64,000 nucleotides of DNA, from the NCBI GenBank assembly GCA_947579665.1, contig OX388345.1:68811454-68875453 (forward strand), read 5' to 3'. The position numbers and the translations under genes are program-made. Shown piece by piece: positions 13,046 to 24,905 of this stretch. The notes below the pieces were generated by a model. The model did no database searches. It worked only from the letters and a program-made list of their open reading frames with translations, and was not told the DNA's origin. Position 1 is the first letter of the stretch; each line of letters opens with the position of its first letter. The stretch is from Sympetrum striolatum (Eukaryota > Arthropoda > Insecta > Odonata > Libellulidae).

Positions 13046-13785
13046 GAAAAGTATTCAACAGGGGGGAAGGGAAAAAAACTCCTTGGACCCTCGGATAAAG
13101 TGCTTCGTACATTTAATTAATGGACAACTGTAGCTCGGGATGAGCTGCAAAGACTAGGTCTTTTGCCGGACAGAAAAGAGAGCGTAATGAAATGCCGCGG
13201 CCAACTGCGCACACAGTATGAGGTCATTCTGACAGCGATTGAAGTTTCGTCGGCGATGGCCGACCCCTCTCCCCCGCGATCCCCCTCGCGGTTCCCGGCA
13301 TCTCTCATGAGCAAGTATCGGAGAAATATCCCCATGTGTTCTGAGGGTTTATATCACGGGGCTTTTGAAAGGGCATCCTGGATGATGGGGAAGCGATCAT
13401 TAAAAACTTCATTTCCAGAGAGGGAAGGACGATCTCAAAAGGGCGGAGGTAAGCGGGGATGTTTGGAGTGATTTTTAAAGATGGATTACGGATTCTAAGG
13501 AGATCCCGTCTAGTAGTTGGGGAGAAATTTTGAGGAAATATTTATAAACGGCTGCATTGATCGTGAATGGATCGGCTTCTTATGCGAGACTAGGAAATCC
13601 GCTTCGAACTTATATTTATTTTTCCGTACCTAATCCGGTAAATTGCGGTGACCACGAAAGGTAATTTGCTCTCATCCCTTGGCCAGCGAAAAATTTCAAT
13701 AAATGCAAAATAATTACGGAACCAGCCGTACCTGATAAATAAATATCTATTAAATATAGATGCTTCTCCGGATTCATTCAAGGAT
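13046..13785. other. GC-richer island (about 13100-13480), no gene recognised
   Basis: CpG and purine content rise here. Overlapping frames on both strands (72 and 102 codons) show no known motif. Confidence 0.4.
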
Positions 13786-13813
13786 ATAGATAGATAGATA
13801 GATAGATAGATAG
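13786..13813 (+). repeat. (GATA)n microsatellite
   Basis: About seven uninterrupted GATA units lie directly upstream of the T-arm array. Confidence 0.9.
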
Positions 13814-13829
13814 GATACTAATTCACAGC

Positions 13830-14895
13830 CTAAACTATAAGCGTCATCGACTTGAAATTTTTACGACGTATTGGCCATAACGTATAACCGCCAGAAAAAT
13901 TGCGGTTTTGAACCTCAGTGTCATGGGTTCGATTCCAGAAGTCCCCAAAGTCGCGATTTTCCCCATAAGAATACATGGCGGGGATTTTCGAAAATAATTT
14001 TGAGGCACTTCCCGGAAAAGGAGAGAGTTGAAATTCGAGGGATCGCTAGAAGCCGTGCATATCCAACGAAAATCAAAAAGACATCGCCGAATATGGTCCA
14101 TGGTTCGATGCTAGGTCGGGGGAAAAATCGGCCGTTTAAAATGCATTGTGGCGATTTTTAACATTTTTTTTGGACCCTTTTCCGATGGCATAGAAACTTG
14201 AAATTTGGTATGAGGTTAGACACCATAAAAATATATCATAATCAAATTTTACATATTCGCTGATGGTCCTTGGTTCGATCCCAGAGGGACATTTAAATTC
14301 CTCAATGCATTTCTTACGGAGATAACGGAAACACATTTTAGGTACTTTCAGGCACGATATCGACTTCAAACTTTGCATGATAGAAGAGCAAGTCTAAACA
14401 AATCAAACAGTGCATTCACAGCTATCAATGTGTCCTGGGTTCGACACCAGGTGTCTCTGCAATCAGAAGTTGATCCGATTTTTAGGAATTATTTTGAAAC
14501 TTTAACCAATACTATAGAAACTTCAAATTCGGCATATAGATAGAGATCATAAATGCCTTTCAGAAACATTTTTTAGATTTCCAAGATCGTCCTTGGTTCG
14601 AATCCAGAGAGTCATTTAAATTCGTGAAAATTAGAAGGTCTTTTGAAGCTGTTGTAGCCCATATTTCTGCTTGAATTTTCACACATAGTTAGAGATGGTG
14701 ATGTTCTATTGTGCTGCATGGTAAGTTCACAGTAAAGACCCGGGTTCGATGCCAGACGATGACATTTCAGCGAATTTTATGAAAAATTTCAATTCAATTT
14801 TTTTCTTTTGATGGCCGTCCCGATATGATGCCGACATGAAAATAGTGTTGTCGATCTGCTTGCAGTATGCAAGCAACATTTTACTCGTAAATATA
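13830..14895 (+). repeat. Tandem array of six tRNA T-arm-like units (copy 1)
   Basis: GGTTCGA occurs at 13926, 14102, 14272, 14438, 14595 and 14743, so unit spacing falls steadily: 176, 170, 166, 157, 148. Each occurrence sits in a T-arm-like context; for example CCTTGGTTCGATCCCAGAGG in unit 3 can pair TTGG with CCAG around a TTCGATC loop. About 85-90 bases before most cores is a second shared block resembling CGACTTGAAACTTGGCAT. The first unit also has an A-box-like TGGCCATAACGTATAACC. Units have diverged strongly from one another outside these blocks. The array ends in GCTTGCAGTATGCAAGCAAC followed by TTTTACTCGTA (about 14858-14889). An inverted relative lies at 45.4-46.1 kb. It may be a composite tRNA-derived retroelement or a satellite grown from one. 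It is not a set of functional tRNA genes, since no cloverleaf is complete. Confidence 0.8.
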
Positions 14896-15672
14896 TATAA
14901 GTATAAATATAAATTTATGCACATTTATATATTTGGGTACATAGAATGTATAGTTTTATATTTAATTTTTGCTATACATTGATATTTGTAAATAATAGCA
15001 CAGTGGGTGCTATCATTAGTAGTAAAGAATTAGTAATTTACTGTTCAGCTTTTCCTTGGTACTATCTGGAACTTCGATTTGTAGTTTCTAATGTTTTTAA
15101 GAAGGTGAAAAAGGCCAAAAAAATGTCGTAATGAATAAAGTTACATTAGATATTAATACAAAGTAAAATGTACCAGCTTCCGAAAATTCCACTTTCAACT
15201 AAAATCATCAAGAAGACACCCGATCATAAGTAATTCCTCCAGGAGTAAATACTCTTACAGAGAAGATCGTTGTGATGGTTGTCTTCATACTGCATACTTT
15301 AATTTACATTTAACTAAACTTTTATATAAATACTCTGATGAAAACCCCAGTGAAATTTTGCCCCAATAATTTAACAGATTTAGTCATTCAGCTAACTTTG
15401 GATGTGTCATTTCTGTGCGTTAATATACTAAATTGAACTGATGGCTGTGTTCGTTTATATTCATATCCATTTGTGCTCCTATACATATATCTACGTATCT
15501 AAGAGCAGTCATCCGGCAGCGATCAATCCATTTAGACAAACTGCAATGGATATGACTATCGTAGATTTCACTCCTAGATGTGCATTAAATAAGATTAGAT
15601 GGACCGAGTTTTACCAGGAGATATTTCTGTTTTATCTGGACGTATCGAAACAAGCCGGAAATTAAAACTGGA
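14896..15672. other. AT-rich, nothing recognised
   Basis: Only short frames without motifs are present. Confidence 0.4.
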
Positions 15673-15850
15673 TGGATTACTTTATTTTTTATTTCAGAAA
15701 AACTTTTGATATGGTGCATCATCATAGATTAATTTGCAAAAGGGCATCTTAGAGCTACAATAAAGAAGAAATAAAACTGTATGAGGGAATTCTGAAAAGG
15801 AGTACAAAGAGTGGTATTACAAGGTTCTAGGTTTTGCTAATAAATGAACA
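15673..15850 (+). pseudogene. Decayed non-LTR reverse transcriptase fragment
   Basis: One frame reads YFRKTFDMVHHHRLICK, resembling the RT block (F/L)DFRKAFDxVxHxxL of Jockey/CR1/BovB-type elements. About 35 codons later, after an in-frame stop, comes SGI, then residues aligning with the PQGSVLGPLLF(I)ND block, ending VLLINE. At least two stops interrupt it, and no YADD block was found downstream. It is an old fragment; the clade is uncertain. Confidence 0.5.
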
Positions 15851-18494
15851 TACTAGTATATTTGTGTGAATTGTAGGTTAACTAAAACGATGCAAATAAG
15901 TACATTAACTAAACTAATAATTTTCCATCTATATGTTTCACATATCAGTATTTCATACACTGACATTAAGCTCTTAATTAAGTACTAAAGGAACAAACAT
16001 TTTCATAATTTGAAGGGTTTCATTAAGAGTGAAACTATTCCTCCATAGATAGTAATCTGAATCATGAAAGAAATAACAAAAAATATTCTCATTAAATTTT
16101 GCTCTAGTAGTTTACTGCAAAGAAACCTAACACGTATTTGTAATCACAGATAAGCATTATACCTATTGCCTCAAACCATCTATTTGATGACATCAGTAAT
16201 GATTACATATATTTAAAGATCAAATTTATGTTTCAGAAAATAAGCGTCTTGAACTATCGTTTTAAATTTTGTATAACTAGAATCATCTACTAGAATATAG
16301 GTCAAACCTATTAGAGGAAATATTCAATACATTTTTATCCTAGATTTTTTATTTCCTCATTAACTAATACGCAATTATACGTAGCCTCAGAAACTGTGAA
16401 ATTTAAATTAATGTCACGTACATATCACTATCGAATAGTTAGAGGCTTTAATACAAACCACAATCTAATTAGTGATGTTTATGATTCTTATGGAATCTCT
16501 TATCAAATTGGCTATAAATTCTTACATTGGCAAGTTGTTAATTTCTCTGCAAAAAATAAATATACTACAATTTAAAACAATCCACAATGATCTTATTCCT
16601 CAGAGTTCATTTACATTTTCCATTCGCTAAAGACGATAATGAATGAGTATTTATTAGTCTACACGAATCTCATCTAGAACATGGATTTTTGTAAATAATT
16701 AGCACAGTGTGTTGTAGTATGAATAAGCGACGCAATTATGTTGCAATTCACTACGGCATTGGAATAAACCGTGAATATTAATTAAAAACTCCATTCCAAA
16801 GGAAAAAACTATATTATGAACTCGTTCTGCTCATAAAGCGTGACCTTGCTCTTTATATCATATAGCAATTGATTGCACTGGTTCAATGAGCATTCAGGAC
16901 TATTTAAAACAAAAATCAATCTATAAATTACATACATCGAAAAAGAGAAATAATAAAAACTGTACGTGAACCAACCATGCAGGGAATAATTAGAATCATA
17001 TTAACTGGAGATGTATGATTGGATTGGAAATGAAAGAATGGAACTAATCGGATAAAATCGGCATCCCATTTTGAAGGTAGTTAATTATTTTCTCAAGCTA
17101 ATGAGGTATTCAAACTTTACAGGCGTATGATAACCAATTTCGATATCGCTCGCTAATAGCGTTACAAAAAGAGCAATATGAAATTACATTTTCGTGGAAA
17201 ACGAGAGAAGAGGATTCAACGATATCAATGTCATATAAACATGGAGTAAACTCGCGTTTCCTTAAAATAGAACGGCTAATTTTGGCAATTCTTCCTGCTA
17301 TATTCACTCGCCAGATTAAGAACAGTATTTCACAGAGAATGTTGCATTAGTGCACCTATATTTGTGTTCTCACGTGGCGATTTCAAGCGTATCTTCTTAA
17401 GTGTGTCTCTCGTAGAGTGTGTTATGGCAATTAAGAATGGCTTTCAGGTACCTCGGCCAAATATTAAGTAACTACTAATAGCTGACAACGCACGAAAGCT
17501 TGGCTTGGATCAAGAGTAGAACGTGATTTCTCTCAGGAAATGCAATAAATTTGTACGAATATTCTTGGACGCAACGCTTTCCCATTTGTTAATTTTTTAA
17601 AGAGGGCATGAAAAACTACGTTTCTGAAAAAGTAGGCTAAAGTGTATTCTTTAATTGACACTATCTGATTTAACTACAAAGTAATTGTTTTCAAAAATTG
17701 TATTACTCTTTAATAATTTACTTTAACAATTGTAGCATCTGTTCTAGACTAATATATTTGAATTGATTGGCTTTGTGCCGCAATTTGTGAAATATTAAAT
17801 GAGATAAAACTATTAAAATACATGCGAATTTCAGCGATTATATCAAATTGACAGTTTCTGTTGAATATTTAGTAATGAACTTAAATCGGAAATTGGCCAA
17901 TCAGATGCTTTTCATAGTTTGGTAATTTAATTTTTAGCTCGTATAATAATAGCAAAATATTAATTTCATTAACTTTAGGGAGAATAAAATGAAAAAAGAA
18001 ACATTGCTTCCTACCAACTGATGTTGACGGCATATTAAAACCAGTCGGTATTGAATAAACTTTGTGGAAGATAAAAATATGTTAATCTTTACGGACTGAA
18101 GTAGCCGATGTAAGGTGGGAGGAAGTCTAGCTTGGGTATACTATGACCTAATAAATGGTCAAATAATAATACCTAGCGATATTTAAAATAAGATTATACA
18201 ACCTGCAAGCAGTCGTATGGAAAAGAGAGCGAAAAAACCAAATTTCCTAATTCTCTGAATCACCCCTGCATCTCATGCTATCAGGAATAATTCAGACAAA
18301 TATAATACTTGGATCTTCGGTTTTAAATGGGTACGAAAAGAAACGAATTTTCTACCTCCAAATTAGAATTCCTTTAGAGTATGACTTCATGATGCATGGT
18401 CGTTCAACAATCAATCTAATGAAATAGATGATTAGGCGTTATACAGGTATGTAGAGCCGTTATATAGGAAGAAAAACTTGGTAAATTTTCAAAA
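15851..18494. other. AT-rich, nothing recognised
   Basis: No protein motif, RNA gene or clear repeat boundary was seen in this 2.6-kb stretch. Confidence 0.4.
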
Positions 18495-18606
18495 AATTGT
18501 TTTCAATCAACGAACGGTTTTAATTAATTAATCTATCGGTAGATGAATATCAACCAGAAGATGCTACTTCAGGGGCGAAACCGGTCATCGATTGAAAACA
18601 ATTGTG
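18495..18606. repeat. Hairpin element B (loop with CAGAAGATG, arm with GAAACCGGTC)
   Basis: The arms 18495-18521 (AATTGTTTTCAATCAACG...) and 18577-18606 (GAAACCGGTCATCGATTG...) are imperfect reverse complements, about 24 of 29 positions. The loop holds CCAGAAGATG at about 18554-18563, shortly before GAAACCGGTC. The sequence after the second arm continues TGTGGA, also present in the copy at 52.4 kb. It lies about 190 bp upstream of the RRM exon. Confidence 0.6.
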
Positions 18607-18794
18607 TGGATTTTTTTGTGTGCAAGTTTTATCCTTTATATTATATGATGAATGTAATGTTTTCCTAGTATAATTACAATACAATTTACTACGTAAGGAT
18701 ATCGCGTACACGCGGTAATATTTAAAGCTTTATCACAAAAAGCTTACCACGGCTAAACTTAATTAACTCTAATTAATTTCTTTCTCTTTTGCAG

Positions 18795-18902
18795 GGATAT
18801 CCATGCACAAGGGATACGCTTTCGTGCAGTTCACGAACCCTTTCGACGCCCGCAGCGCCTGCCTCGGCGAGGATGGCAGGACGGTTTTGGGACAGACACT
18901 AG
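18795..18902 (+). CDS. Internal exon of an hnRNP C / RALY-like RNA-binding protein (second half of the RRM)
   Basis: A 108-bp exon lies between a pyrimidine-rich tract ending in TTTTGCAG and a consensus donor GTAAGC. It starts with two bases (GG) of a split codon, reads 35 codons, and ends with one base (G), so both borders have the same phase. The peptide begins ISMHKGYAFVQF and ends GEDGRTVLGQTL. KGYAFVQF fits the RNP1 consensus (K/R-G-F/Y-G/A-F/Y-hydrophobic-x-F/Y). The HKG before it, GEDGR and the closing GQxL are characteristic of the hnRNP C/RALY/RALYL RRM, where the next residues are D-(I/V)-N; the trailing G fits a split GAT codon. Known family role: nuclear pre-mRNA binding at U-rich tracts, packaging and splicing control. 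The exon is much richer in G and C than the surrounding DNA. The exon with RNP2 and the C-terminal exons were not found here. The family call is firm; the exact orthologue is not. Confidence 0.9.
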   Translation, partial: GYPCTRDTLSCSSRTLSTPAAPASARMAGRFWDRH

Positions 18903-18906
18903 GTAA

Positions 18907-21900
18907 GCAAAATTTCCACTTTATCCTTCTATAGTCAGAGCCAAGAAAATTGGAAAAGAGTCGTAAATAATCGAGTTGGCCGTAGTCCTATCCGTTAAGC
19001 CGGATATAGAAGTGATTCCTTGGCGACAGAGACTCGAATGATAAACACCATGAATTAAAAAATGAATCACTAAAAAGAATGCGATCAACTACAAAGTATT
19101 GACCAAATCCCTACTTTGGCCTGAAAATGTATTGTAGAGAGCAGCCATCGGTACTGAACATCTATATGTTATAATACTTCTTGTGTCATATTTCGGCAAG
19201 CGAATAGAAACATATAATATGAAGGTTTGTCAACAAAGACCCTAGATCAGAGGTGGGTAGCCTGCGGACTTTTCGAATCTTCAGTCCTCCCTTGCCGTCA
19301 CTTTCTAAAGAAATCTCCATATTTAAATTTCTTAGTTTCCAAATTTTACTGATTATACGAAAATAAAATGGGAAATACTCGATTTTTATCCGACCTAAGA
19401 ACGGATTTGTTCTCTCATACAGAATTTCGATGTTAAACTGTTTGAATATAAGCAGATAGAACTCCTGCAGAGCCTAAAAGTTTTCTTTTATGTAGCCGAT
19501 TGGTTTTAATTAAAGCCATACACAACTTTATGACGGCCTTATATTTTCTTCTGTGGCCGAATAGTACATAGATATATGTGAACATACGATGGTATGGTAT
19601 ACACCACCACTGATCTAAACCAACTTGTCTTGATAATGCTCAAAATCTAAATTATGTTTCGGAGAACCAACAAGAAAGTTAAAACAATCATTCTCTATTA
19701 AATGTGGCAAAACTTTCCATAGAGAGGTTGAGTTTATGGATTATGACTTTGGCTTAAACCATATATTTTTCCATAAAAGCGATCGAAATTAATTAATTTA
19801 CACTATAACATGGAAACTATCTATATGTAGCTGGAATTACTTTTTTCTGTTAAAAAATGTGTTCTTTTAAAAAGAGGAATAGATTACTTGAAATTCAACG
19901 GAAATCTATGCATATTCATTAGTAAAGTTATCAACTCATAAAAATCAAATGTTTTTCGTATTTTAAAATCATTACATGCGCATATTTACATTTACATATT
20001 TACTAAATATATTTGTAACATCATACTTTTAATATCGTTAGTAACGGTACGTAATTTCAGTTACAATATTAATCAATTCATGATAAAATTTGACGTATCC
20101 CAACTAATTAGTAGAAACGTGATATATCTAAGAGTAAAATTTTACTTTAAATCCACAGAATTAGGTTTAATACTAAAACAAAAGTAAAGACGTCGCTTAG
20201 CAACAAACGATAAGCGTGGAAACAGAAAATGGGATATTTCAAATGGGGTGGCCACACTAAAAAAATGGGAAGCTGTATAATTGGAGAGAAGGTCGAGTAG
20301 CAAACGAATTTCTCGGAAATAGAAGAGGGACGACGGGATATTTTTCAGCGGCGCATCCTTTTAGGAGAAAGAAGTTGGTGGCGATGAGGGAGTGTGTGGG
20401 CGAGAGACGCTTTGTGGGTGGTCGCATCTCATGGTTTCTGAGGTGATGAGCAGTTAAACAAAAGACTTTTAGTAGCGGGAGAAGGTGAGGCGGGAGGGAT
20501 GAGAGATCTGCGTGTGAGACCGCACACCGCATTCCCCCCGCGCCAGCCGTGGTCAGAATCCCCGGCGAAAGAACCGCTCTCTGCCCCTACCTCTCCTATC
20601 TTTCATCATCTCCCTCCGTTCGTTACAAGTACTCCTTTCATCTCCTCTCTGTTATCTACTTCCTCCTCTTTTCCTTTCTTTCACTACCTTGTATTTACAT
20701 GTCTTGCTGAATGGGTTCCGTTACTTGTGCATCATTTACCTGTTACTAACCGTGTTTTAGAGTGGAGTTGAATAAAAAATGGTGCCTCGACAACTAAGGT
20801 CATATGTACCGGTTTCTCAGTTTTTAAAAACCCTTTTCTCTTAAATAAGACTAATACAATATATTAAAAATAAAATAATCAAATATCATTGGTCAGATCA
20901 TATAAAAATTTTAAATTTATATAAAAAATAAAATGTAATAAAATGGGTAAGTAAATGGTATGAAAGCCATCAGATTTTACAGCACGTGGAATAAACCGAT
21001 ACTTAAAACTCTGGATATTTCTTAGATGTCAAATCTTAAAATTTAGGCTAAGTCTCTTCCAATGCTTAGCACGTTACGTACTTGGTGCAATAATTCAGAA
21101 GGAAATCAACAGAAAGTGTCGACTAGGTGTTTTAAAAACGTTTCTATTACATCCTACTTAGAGGACGTTTACCTGCTGGGGATGTTTTCTTCAGAGAATT
21201 TTACATTCACGAATGATTAAAATATCTTTAAAACTTCTATCTATAAACAGAACTAAAATTTTAATCGTGATTTTATACTCACGAATTCGTAAATTATTTC
21301 TCAGAATTTTATCAGCTAACGTAAATTCTCTTTGGGTTTAATTATCACTGATGATAAGTTAGGGAAAAGGAAAGATTTACTAGGGTCAAATTCGCAATAA
21401 GATGTCATTTATTTATTAGTTTGAAAGAATGCCAAATCTATAAAATTAGATCACGATGCGTAAAATTTATTCCTGCGATGGTTTCAAAAATGGTGAAAGA
21501 AAACATATATCAGAAATACTTTCAATTTTTCACTAAACTGGTATAAGTAATGCTATAATCTTGAAATTCAATATTTTCTTCTTAATACATATGAATTGTA
21601 TTTAATTCCTCTCTCTCTTACCCACTAAAGCTTAATCGTGGTAGTCGAGTCACAATTTATATTAGTGAGTAATTATTAATCGATAATAACTTTTTTAAAT
21701 ATGTAACGAACCCTCCAAGATATCGTATCTAAAATCGTGTTTAACTGTTACCAATTACTTGCAAGTGAGGTAAAGAATGAACTTTTAAAAGAACATGGCA
21801 AATATTTTCGCCAGTAACCAAGTAAGGGCAATTAATATATTAATTGAAAAATCTGAGGTGAATATTACTTAAAGATATAAGAAAATGCTAGAAAAAAATT

Positions 21901-22540
21901 TTGACAGCAGATATAATGCAGTGTTCATTTGAATCATTCATTTGGATAAATCATTGCTTTTTATCTATTCCTAATTTCCATGTTCACAAGGGATATTCAG
22001 TATCGTCCTATTATATATTTCATTACAAGATAATTAAAAATTATTTTTGATTTCAATCATTCACTATCCTATTATCCATCTCCTTACATTCAAAACTATC
22101 CATTTTATTAAACTTTCATCTGACAACCGAACTCTCTCTTCTGTTCGATACGATCATCGCTGCCACATTTCTGCCCTCTATGATCCTTAGAGTGAGTTAA
22201 GAATGTAAAAATCGAAACTTGATACTCGCATATGTTCCTAAAAAATTTCGCTAGATCGATTCTTATTATATTTCTTTGCAACAGATATAATAAAATAAGA
22301 TTTTACAATCAGCACAAGTAGAAGTATGAGCTCTAACATTCAAACCCGAGATTAAAAATTCTGGATGTTTTCATATCTAAAAAAAAAAGATTTTTATTCT
22401 TAAAAATTCCTGAAATATCTATTAGAAATATTATTGCTGGATGGTTGAAATCATCAAGATTGTACAAATGTTTAACCCAATATATTCCCACATTAAAAAT
22501 TTCTTTAATCCATTAATTTGTAATGAATGTATCCTATTAG
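18907..22540. other. Intron, no gene recognised; GC-richer island at about 20240-20650
   Basis: The island is purine-rich, then pyrimidine-rich, and is open on both strands (two frames of about 90 codons) without motifs. Flanking DNA is AT-rich. Confidence 0.4.
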
Positions 22541-22672
22541 TAGTAGTAGTAGTATTGTTAAAAGTGCTTCGACAGCTTAGGTCATTTCGCACATTGGCTC
22601 CCATCGGGAATCGAACACGGGACCGGTTTCACCAAAGGCAAACGCGCTATCCACATGACTATCCGGGAGCTC
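22541..22672 (-). repeat. tRNA-derived SINE with (CTA)n tail
   Basis: On the minus strand, in order: GCTCCCGGATAGTCATGTGG (A-box region), GCGTTTGCCTTTGGTGAAAC, the B box GTCCCGTGTTCGATTCCC, GATGGGAGCC (pairs with the 5' GCTCCC), a short body AATGTGCGAAATGACCTAAG, and a tail of about five CTA triplets. Paired ends and both boxes make a tRNA origin clear. It is about 130 bp and probably nearly full length for this short family. Confidence 0.75.
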
Positions 22673-24199
22673 ATGTATCCTATTCTGTTAATAGCGCCTT
22701 ATACTTAAATGAATAGTAACTTCTGATGGACCTTCCTAACTCGGGAGGAGCTTCTTGCTCTCAATCTACGATATGGAAAGATTAAGAAAAATTTGATTAA
22801 GGCACCAAAGTAGATAGAGTAGCATAGTAGTAACCTTTGGTATCAATAAGACAACTTACGAGATACAACCACTGATAACCGATTGTGCTATATAATAATA
22901 TAATATTGTGATAATAATTCAACACTATATAGATTGTGCCAAACCTTTAACAAGCATTTCCTAGAACTTGATTTGTTTCAAAAGGGAAGCCTTTTTTATT
23001 CGCAGCTAAACAAAATCGTTTTGTAAATTATGTTCAAAATACTTATCTTTTATGAATAAGTGTGTATTATAATTGATTTTATGTAACAGTGTTTTCCCTG
23101 TAATTTCTTTGTTGGGTGATTTAAAAAAAAAACAATAAAAAAATAAAAGATATACCTTGCATACTTAATACCGAGTGGCAGCCAGTTTTGACTGGAACTT
23201 ATCACTTGCATAATAGAGAACTCTTGGTGGTAGAATACCAATTTCTGAAGGGTCAAACATCTCTGTGTGTGTTCCTAGGCTCTTTTACCTGTAAGGTTAG
23301 GGTGTCGAGCCCCAAAACTCCCTCTTGACTTCCGAAAGGAGGTCTCTCTCCGGGGGCAGCAGATTTGGCGCCCTCAACTAGCGCGGTGGATGCCATCAAA
23401 CATGAATGCTCCCGTGGTCTAACAAAAGTGCTCCGACTGAGCAGAACTTGCCCTTCGCCCTCGTGTTTGTCCTCCACGGCCCCTCTGGTATTCAACCGCA
23501 CCTTAATAATGCCGCGTCTTCCATTCCGCTAGCTTTCACCTCACATTTACCATTCCCGCCACCTTCACCTCATTTAACCTCGAGCGTTACTCCCCATTGT
23601 GCCGCAGGTTCTCCTCTGCGTTAACCCCCAAGGCCGCGCTCCTTCGCCGATATTTACGAATGCACGCTTCTCTCGCTCCCAACGCATTCTTTCCGTTGGC
23701 TCGCACGCATGGAAATCTCTGCTCGCTTTAGGGATTTTAGGAATGAATGACGCCGACATTTAAACCAGTGTAAACGGTTTATGGCGTGCGTGATGGGTTG
23801 GAGAGAATTGCCGTCTTTCATTGCGTTAACTTGGTGTTTTTGAAAATTCCCTAAATATTCAAAGTTTTGGATCTTTTCTAAAGTTGGATTCAAACGAATT
23901 TTAAATATTTTTGTTGTTTGCGTAAGTAGACAGTAGTACAATCGTTCCTCACTACTTCGCGCTTCTACTTTCGCGGCAAATGTGACTTATTTTATCTCGT
24001 TTTGTCTAATATATTAGGTAATACGAATGTAAAGGTGACTTAAGGGTGCTATTTTATGTCTAGTGGCTCTAATTATGTTAAAATACATATTGAGGTCTTG
24101 CACAGATTTTATATGCTCAAACTGCGGAAACATTCCATTTATATTAAAAGAATCATACTTCGTGGAAATTCACATACCGCAGTAGAGTCTGCAACCGAT
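22673..24199. other. No gene recognised; GC-richer island at about 23280-23730
   Basis: The island is C/T-rich on the + strand with frequent CpG and open frames on both strands. No protein motif was recognised. Confidence 0.4.
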
Positions 24200-24905
24200 T
24201 AACGTCTACATCTACATTAATACCCTACAAACCACCTTTCGGCGTGTGGCAGGGGATGTAAACACCAGTTGAATCTAAACTACTTCCTTATTCGGTTATT
24301 GTCGCGTATCGTTCGCGGAAAGAATGAATTTTTAAAACGATTCGTCCTAGCATCTATTTCTCTTAACTTACGGTCATTATCGGATCGACCGACGTAGCAG
24401 GGGGGTTGCATGATACCGATTGTATCTTTGGAAAATGTAGTTTCCCTGAATTTATTAAGCAATCGCAGCCTAGCTTCCAATCTCCTTTCTTTCAAGGATT
24501 CCCAACCTACGTCTGAGAGTATTTTTGTAACGCTTGCTTTTTTACCGTAACATTTCTTATCAAAACGAACCGCTTTACGCTGCACTTTCTCGAGTTCGCG
24601 AGTACACGTTCCATCCACCGGATCCCATATACTTGCCGCATATTCCAGAAGGGGTCTGACCAAGGTAAAATAACGTCACTCTCTCACGTTTTCATCGCAT
24701 TAACCGACAATACGCTTTACAAATCCAAGCCTTTTACTTGCTTTGCCGCAGATTTTTCGAATATGCGTGCTCCAATTTAAGTTATTAGTAATGCTGATCC
24801 CGAGATATTCAACTGAATCTACTACTTTCGTATTAATTCCATTAATTTTGTACGGGTGATTTAGACGCAATTTTTTTCTTTTCGAAGAAATTAACTACGG
24901 AGCAG
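24200..24905 (-). pseudogene. 5'-truncated non-LTR retrotransposon, C-terminal RT region and 3' end (TGTAGA-tail family)
   Basis: Reading the minus strand from 24905: a frame with VDSVEYLGISITNNLNW, then KICGKASKRLGFVKRIVG, then stops, then LVRPLLEYAASIWDP. These are the thumb-domain landmarks of Jockey/CR1/I-like RTs. A 127-codon frame (24280-24663) continues with the E-x-VQRKAVRF block and ends IDARTNRFKNSFFPRTIRDN, the usual C-terminus. After it come CATCCCCTGCCACACGCCGA and a tail of TGTAGATGTAGA type. RT catalytic blocks are absent, as expected after 5' truncation. It is the best copy of a family with at least six remnants in this window. Confidence 0.85.

Larger units (their letters stand above)
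1..18794 (+). other. Probable intron upstream of the RRM exon
   Basis: By inference this is the 3' part of the intron before the RRM exon, because that exon starts in mid-codon and the RNP2 half of the domain was not recognised in the window. The polypyrimidine tract and acceptor at about 18773-18794 close it. It is AT-rich and contains the repeats listed separately. A small exon without a recognisable motif could have been missed. Confidence 0.6.

Noticed and set aside
13871..14161. 96-codon frame similar to the 84-codon frame at 45863-46117
   Set aside because: The similarity is between two copies of the T-arm array DNA; the frames are translations of the repeat and are not supported as genes.
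13830..14895. Cluster of functional tRNA genes
   Set aside because: Only T-arm-like parts recur; acceptor, D and anticodon arms are missing or unpaired, and there is no regular A box.
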